Source of the DNA: Clostridiales bacterium
GTDB lineage: Bacteria > Bacillota > Clostridia > Christensenellales > Christensenellaceae
Reading direction: 5' to 3'
Assembly (NCBI GenBank): GCA_003343685.1
Contig: QAKS01000067.1
Span: 1-18,063 of the forward strand
DNA length: 18,063 bases
Position numbers and translations under genes: made by a program. Shown one piece after another: positions 15,365 to 18,063 of the stretch (position 1 is the stretch's first letter; each line of letters begins with the position of its first letter). The notes under the pieces are model-generated. The model made no database searches, was not told the DNA's origin, and worked only from the letters and a program-made list of their open reading frames with translations.

Positions 15365-16720
15365 ATGGAGAATGCAGTTTCGCGGATTCCCCCCAACAGT
15401 CTGGAAGCAGAGCAGGCGATTCTGGGTTCCATGATGCTGTCGGAGCGGTGCGCGGCAGAGGTGATGAGCAGAAACGTGCGCGAGATGGATTTTTACTCGG
15501 GTACACACCGCCGCATCTGGACTGCCATGACGCTTGTGGCGTCGTCCGGCAGCCCGATAGATTTGGTGACGGTGACGGAGCAGCTGGAGCGGAAGGAAAA
15601 GCTCTCGCTGGAGCAGCTTACATACCTGTCTGACCTGACGGCCCGCGTTCCCGCTACGGAGAACATTTCACGCTATGTGGACATCCTGAAGGAAAAGAGC
15701 GCCCTTCGCCAGCTGCTCGACGCGGCGGGCAGAATTGCCGATTCGGTGTTTGCGGAGGACGTGACGGCGCAGGACGCCCTCAACAATGCGTCACAGATGA
15801 TTTACAGCATTGCGGAATCCGGGCAGGAGAGGAGCCTCATTAAACTGAAAGAGGCGCTGTTCGAAAGCTATGCCAAGATTGACGACGCGATTAAGAGCAA
15901 GGACGGAATTTTGGGCATATCGACGGGATTTCCCATGCTCGATAAAACCCTTTCGGGATTACAGGAAAACCAGCTTATCATCGTGGCCGGCCGGACGGGT
16001 ATGGGAAAGACCAGCTTTGCCCTCAACATCGCGGAGCATGTAGGCGTGAAAAAGGGGCTGCCCGTTGCGATCTTTTCCTTGGAAATGAGCGCAGACCAGT
16101 TGGCGACGAGGCTGATGTGCGCCGAGGCGGAGGTGGATTCCCAGAGAGTGCGCAACGGCACGGTGACGCGGGAGGACATCGGCAAACTGGCGAACGCCCT
16201 TGTGCCTTTGGGCGAGAGCGGCATTTATGTGGATGATACGCCGACGCAGGGACCGGCGGAAATGATGGCAAAGACGAGACGTCTGCGCCAGAGGGAAGGG
16301 CGCTTGGGTCTTGTCATTATCGACTATTTGGGGCTCATGACGTCGGGACGGCGGAGTGAAAACCGTCAGCTGGAGATCGCGTCTATGACGCGGCAGCTGA
16401 AGGTCATGGCGAGAGAGCTGTCTGTGCCGGTTATGGTGCTGTCCCAGCTGTCCCGTGCGACGGACAAGCGGGAGAGCAAGCTGCCTGTGCTGTCGGATCT
16501 GAGGGAGTCGGGCGCCATCGAGCAGGATGCCGATGTGGTGCTGTTTGTCCACAGGGACGACTATTACGGACAGGAAAACGGCGAGGGCGGCACGCCCAAG
16601 AGCCATATTATTATAGCAAAACAGCGCTCCGGCCCGACCGGGGCGATAGAGGTCAGGTGGATCGGCTCCCAGACGCGGTATCTGGAGGTTGATTTCACTC
16701 GCGACGAGGAGGGTTCATGA
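15365..16720 (+). CDS. dnaB: Replicative DNA helicase DnaB (Bacillus DnaC)
   Basis: The 451-residue protein is the hexameric 5'-3' replication fork helicase. An N-terminal helical domain begins PPNSLEAEQAILGSM (9-23). The RecA-like motor has Walker A GRTGMGKTS (209-217), SLEMS with the catalytic glutamate E240, Walker B LVIIDYLGLM (316-325) and the DLRESGAIEQDADVV segment (378-392). No intein interrupts the P-loop, a common site for one. Its stop overlaps the next ATG as ATGA. Confidence 0.97.
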   Translation: MENAVSRIPPNSLEAEQAILGSMMLSERCAAEVMSRNVREMDFYSGTHRRIWTAMTLVASSGSPIDLVTVTEQLERKEKLSLEQLTYLSDLTARVPATENISRYVDILKEKSALRQLLDAAGRIADSVFAEDVTAQDALNNASQMIYSIAESGQERSLIKLKEALFESYAKIDDAIKSKDGILGISTGFPMLDKTLSGLQENQLIIVAGRTGMGKTSFALNIAEHVGVKKGLPVAIFSLEMSADQLATRLMCAEAEVDSQRVRNGTVTREDIGKLANALVPLGESGIYVDDTPTQGPAEMMAKTRRLRQREGRLGLVIIDYLGLMTSGRRSENRQLEIASMTRQLKVMARELSVPVMVLSQLSRATDKRESKLPVLSDLRESGAIEQDADVVLFVHRDDYYGQENGEGGTPKSHIIIAKQRSGPTGAIEVRWIGSQTRYLEVDFTRDEEGS

Positions 16721-17148
16721 TCGAGAGCAAATGGATTCTGCCGGGAGAGGATGCTTCATGCCCACGCGGGCTGATGAAGCGCGTTTTTGGCAGGGAAAGA
16801 GACGATATCGGGGAATACGCCACCTTCGCGGTGTTGTATGAGAGCGGCAGGCCCATTGCGGCGGGAGCACTGTATCATGCGGCGGACGGCTTTCACATAG
16901 ATGGGCTGTGTGTTTTGGAGGAAGAGCGGGGAAAGTATGTGGGAGACCTGCTTGTGCGGCTCATTCTCTGGAAGGCCATGCAGTTTGCGGACAGGCTGAC
17001 GGCGGATGTACCGGAGGCCGCAGAGGGCTTTTTTGCGCCTTTTGGCTTTCGCCGCACGGGGGAGGGCCCGGACGGCGTTTTGCGCATGACGCTGGAGAAG
17101 GAGAATTTTGTGCTCCCCAGCAAGTGCGGGGGGCATCCTCATGCTTAA
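16717..17148 (+). CDS. GNAT-like N-acetyltransferase
   Basis: The 143-residue protein resembles GNAT acetyltransferases: a central strand DGLCVLEEERGKYVGDLLVRLIL (62-84) holds the acetyl-CoA pyrophosphate loop R71-G72-K73-Y74-V75-G76, and FFAPFGFRRTGE (105-116) matches the later motif B strand-loop. The substrate is unknown. The start overlaps the dnaB stop by 4 bases with AGGAGG at 16707-16712 (short spacing of 4), so it is translationally coupled to dnaB, an unusual partner. It overlaps the next gene by 8 bases. Confidence 0.75.
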   Translation: MIESKWILPGEDASCPRGLMKRVFGRERDDIGEYATFAVLYESGRPIAAGALYHAADGFHIDGLCVLEEERGKYVGDLLVRLILWKAMQFADRLTADVPEAAEGFFAPFGFRRTGEGPDGVLRMTLEKENFVLPSKCGGHPHA

Positions 17149-18063
17149 AACGACGGTGGACATGAGGCGGAGCGGCGAGAGCCTTTCCAGCTGTGTCATG
17201 GATATTTTGGGCGATATCACATTAAAAGAGGTGAGGTGGCTCATCAAAAAGGGATACGTGCGCCTGGGCGGGTACACGGAGAAAAAGGATGTGGGCGTCG
17301 CCGCCGGAGATGTGGTTGACGTATATCTGCCGGAGGATATGGACATGTATCTCCCTAAGCCGAAAATTATCTATGAGGATAATAATTTTATCCTGTATTC
17401 CAAGCCCCAAGGGATGACGTGTGAGGAGGATATACGGGAGAGAAATACGGTCTTTCAATATGCCGAAGCACACATGAGGGAAAAGGGAGAGATCGACTTT
17501 GAACTGCTGATTACGCCGAACATCTGCTTTCGGGAGGACGTGTTTACCGGCGGAATGGTGCTGGTGGCAAAGCATCTGTCTGCCTTTGAGTTTGTGATGG
17601 AGGCTATGCGCACGCGGCATATTAAGCGGTTTTACAGAGTGCTTACGATGGGGCGTCCGGAAAAGGAGTCCGGGGAGCTGTATCATTATATGATTCAGGA
17701 GAAAAAGGGACTCAGGGTCTCCGCCGCGCCGCGGCGGGACGGCGAGCCTATGATAACGCGCTATACTTATGTTGACGGAAACAGGGATTTTTCCATGCTG
17801 GATGTGGAAATTCTGACGGCGCGGCCGTTTCAGGTGCCGGCGCATCTGGCGGCGGTCGGTCTGCCTGTAGTCGGCGACAACATGTTCGGCGACGTGCGCA
17901 AAAACCGTCAGTTAGGGGTAAACCAGCAGGCTATGTGGGCAAGCGGTGTGCATTTTGACACCGCACATATGGGCTTTTACGAATATCTTGACGGCAGGGA
18001 TTTTTTGATTCCCGAGGAGGACATGGTGTTTCCGGAGGTATTTCCTCCCCGCAGGCGTTCGTA
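17141..18063 (+). CDS. RluA-family pseudouridine-synthase-like protein with degenerate motifs, partial
   Basis: The reading frame stays open for 307 codons to the right edge, so the 3' end is missing. Residues about 8-65 look like an S4 RNA-binding domain (LKEVRWLIKKGYVRLGG...GDVVDVYLP). The rest follows the RluA pattern with YEDNNFILYSKPQGM (78-92). The catalytic HRLD...TSG motif reads FREDVFTGG (130-138), keeping only R131 and the putative catalytic D133. The later R-T-H-Q-I-R-x-H-L motif reads RPFQVPAHL (228-236), while LPVVGDNMFGD is kept. The frame is intact, so it is expressed rather than broken, but activity is doubtful. The ATG overlaps the GNAT gene; ATG at 17162 is an alternative start. 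Confidence 0.78.
   Translation, partial: MLKTTVDMRRSGESLSSCVMDILGDITLKEVRWLIKKGYVRLGGYTEKKDVGVAAGDVVDVYLPEDMDMYLPKPKIIYEDNNFILYSKPQGMTCEEDIRERNTVFQYAEAHMREKGEIDFELLITPNICFREDVFTGGMVLVAKHLSAFEFVMEAMRTRHIKRFYRVLTMGRPEKESGELYHYMIQEKKGLRVSAAPRRDGEPMITRYTYVDGNRDFSMLDVEILTARPFQVPAHLAAVGLPVVGDNMFGDVRKNRQLGVNQQAMWASGVHFDTAHMGFYEYLDGRDFLIPEEDMVFPEVFPPRRRS

Noticed and set aside
16545..16553. TTGTCCACA and TTTTCCACA (5911-5919) as DnaA boxes
   Set aside because: Each has one mismatch and stands alone; such matches are expected by chance in 18 kb.

Overview
This window is the rpmH side of a chromosomal origin neighbourhood from a member of the Firmicutes, most likely class Clostridia (moderate GC, AGGAGG-type ribosome binding sites, sigma-A promoters). 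The evidence is the gene order rpmH-rnpA-yidD-yidC-jag-mnmE-mnmG-rsmG-noc-parA-parB, followed by a yybS-gdpP-rplI-dnaB block in the order known from Bacillus subtilis, two perfect parS sites, and a Noc paralogue, a protein typical of Firmicutes. Every supported gene is on the + strand, as expected for leading-strand genes leaving the origin. dnaA and the origin itself would normally lie just left of base 1 and are not in the window.

Layout. 83-6546: a sigma-A promoter with both consensus hexamers drives a tightly packed operon for ribosomal protein L34, RNase P protein, YidD, the YidC insertase, the RNA-binding protein Jag, the tRNA U34 modification pair MnmE and MnmG, and the 16S rRNA methyltransferase RsmG. 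It ends at a clear terminator (6590-6610). One parS lies inside mnmG. 6611-7718: noc alone, with its own leader hairpin, a second parS touching its stop codon, and a strong terminator. 7738-9571: promoter, parA, parB, terminator. 9630-11331: promoter, a 275-base leader with a well-formed mini-ORF and competing hairpins, then the Mg2+ channel gene mgtE. 11474-11938: a VOC/glyoxalase-like protein. 12036-18063: promoter, then DUF2232 membrane protein, a GdpP-like c-di-AMP phosphodiesterase, ribosomal protein L9, replicative helicase DnaB, a GNAT-like acetyltransferase and a pseudouridine-synthase-like gene that runs off the right edge.

The genes form a ribosome/translation block, a chromosome segregation block (ParA, ParB, Noc, parS) and a replication/second-messenger block. 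I found no mobile elements, CRISPR arrays, rRNA or tRNA genes, and no clearly new multi-gene system. The less ordinary points are the GdpP that lacks its N-terminal membrane helices (an in-frame stop 6 bases upstream rules out a missed start), a pseudouridine synthase homologue with degraded active-site motifs, a Noc that keeps the Noc-type DNA-specificity residues but lacks an obvious membrane-targeting helix, and the undescribed-looking mgtE leader.
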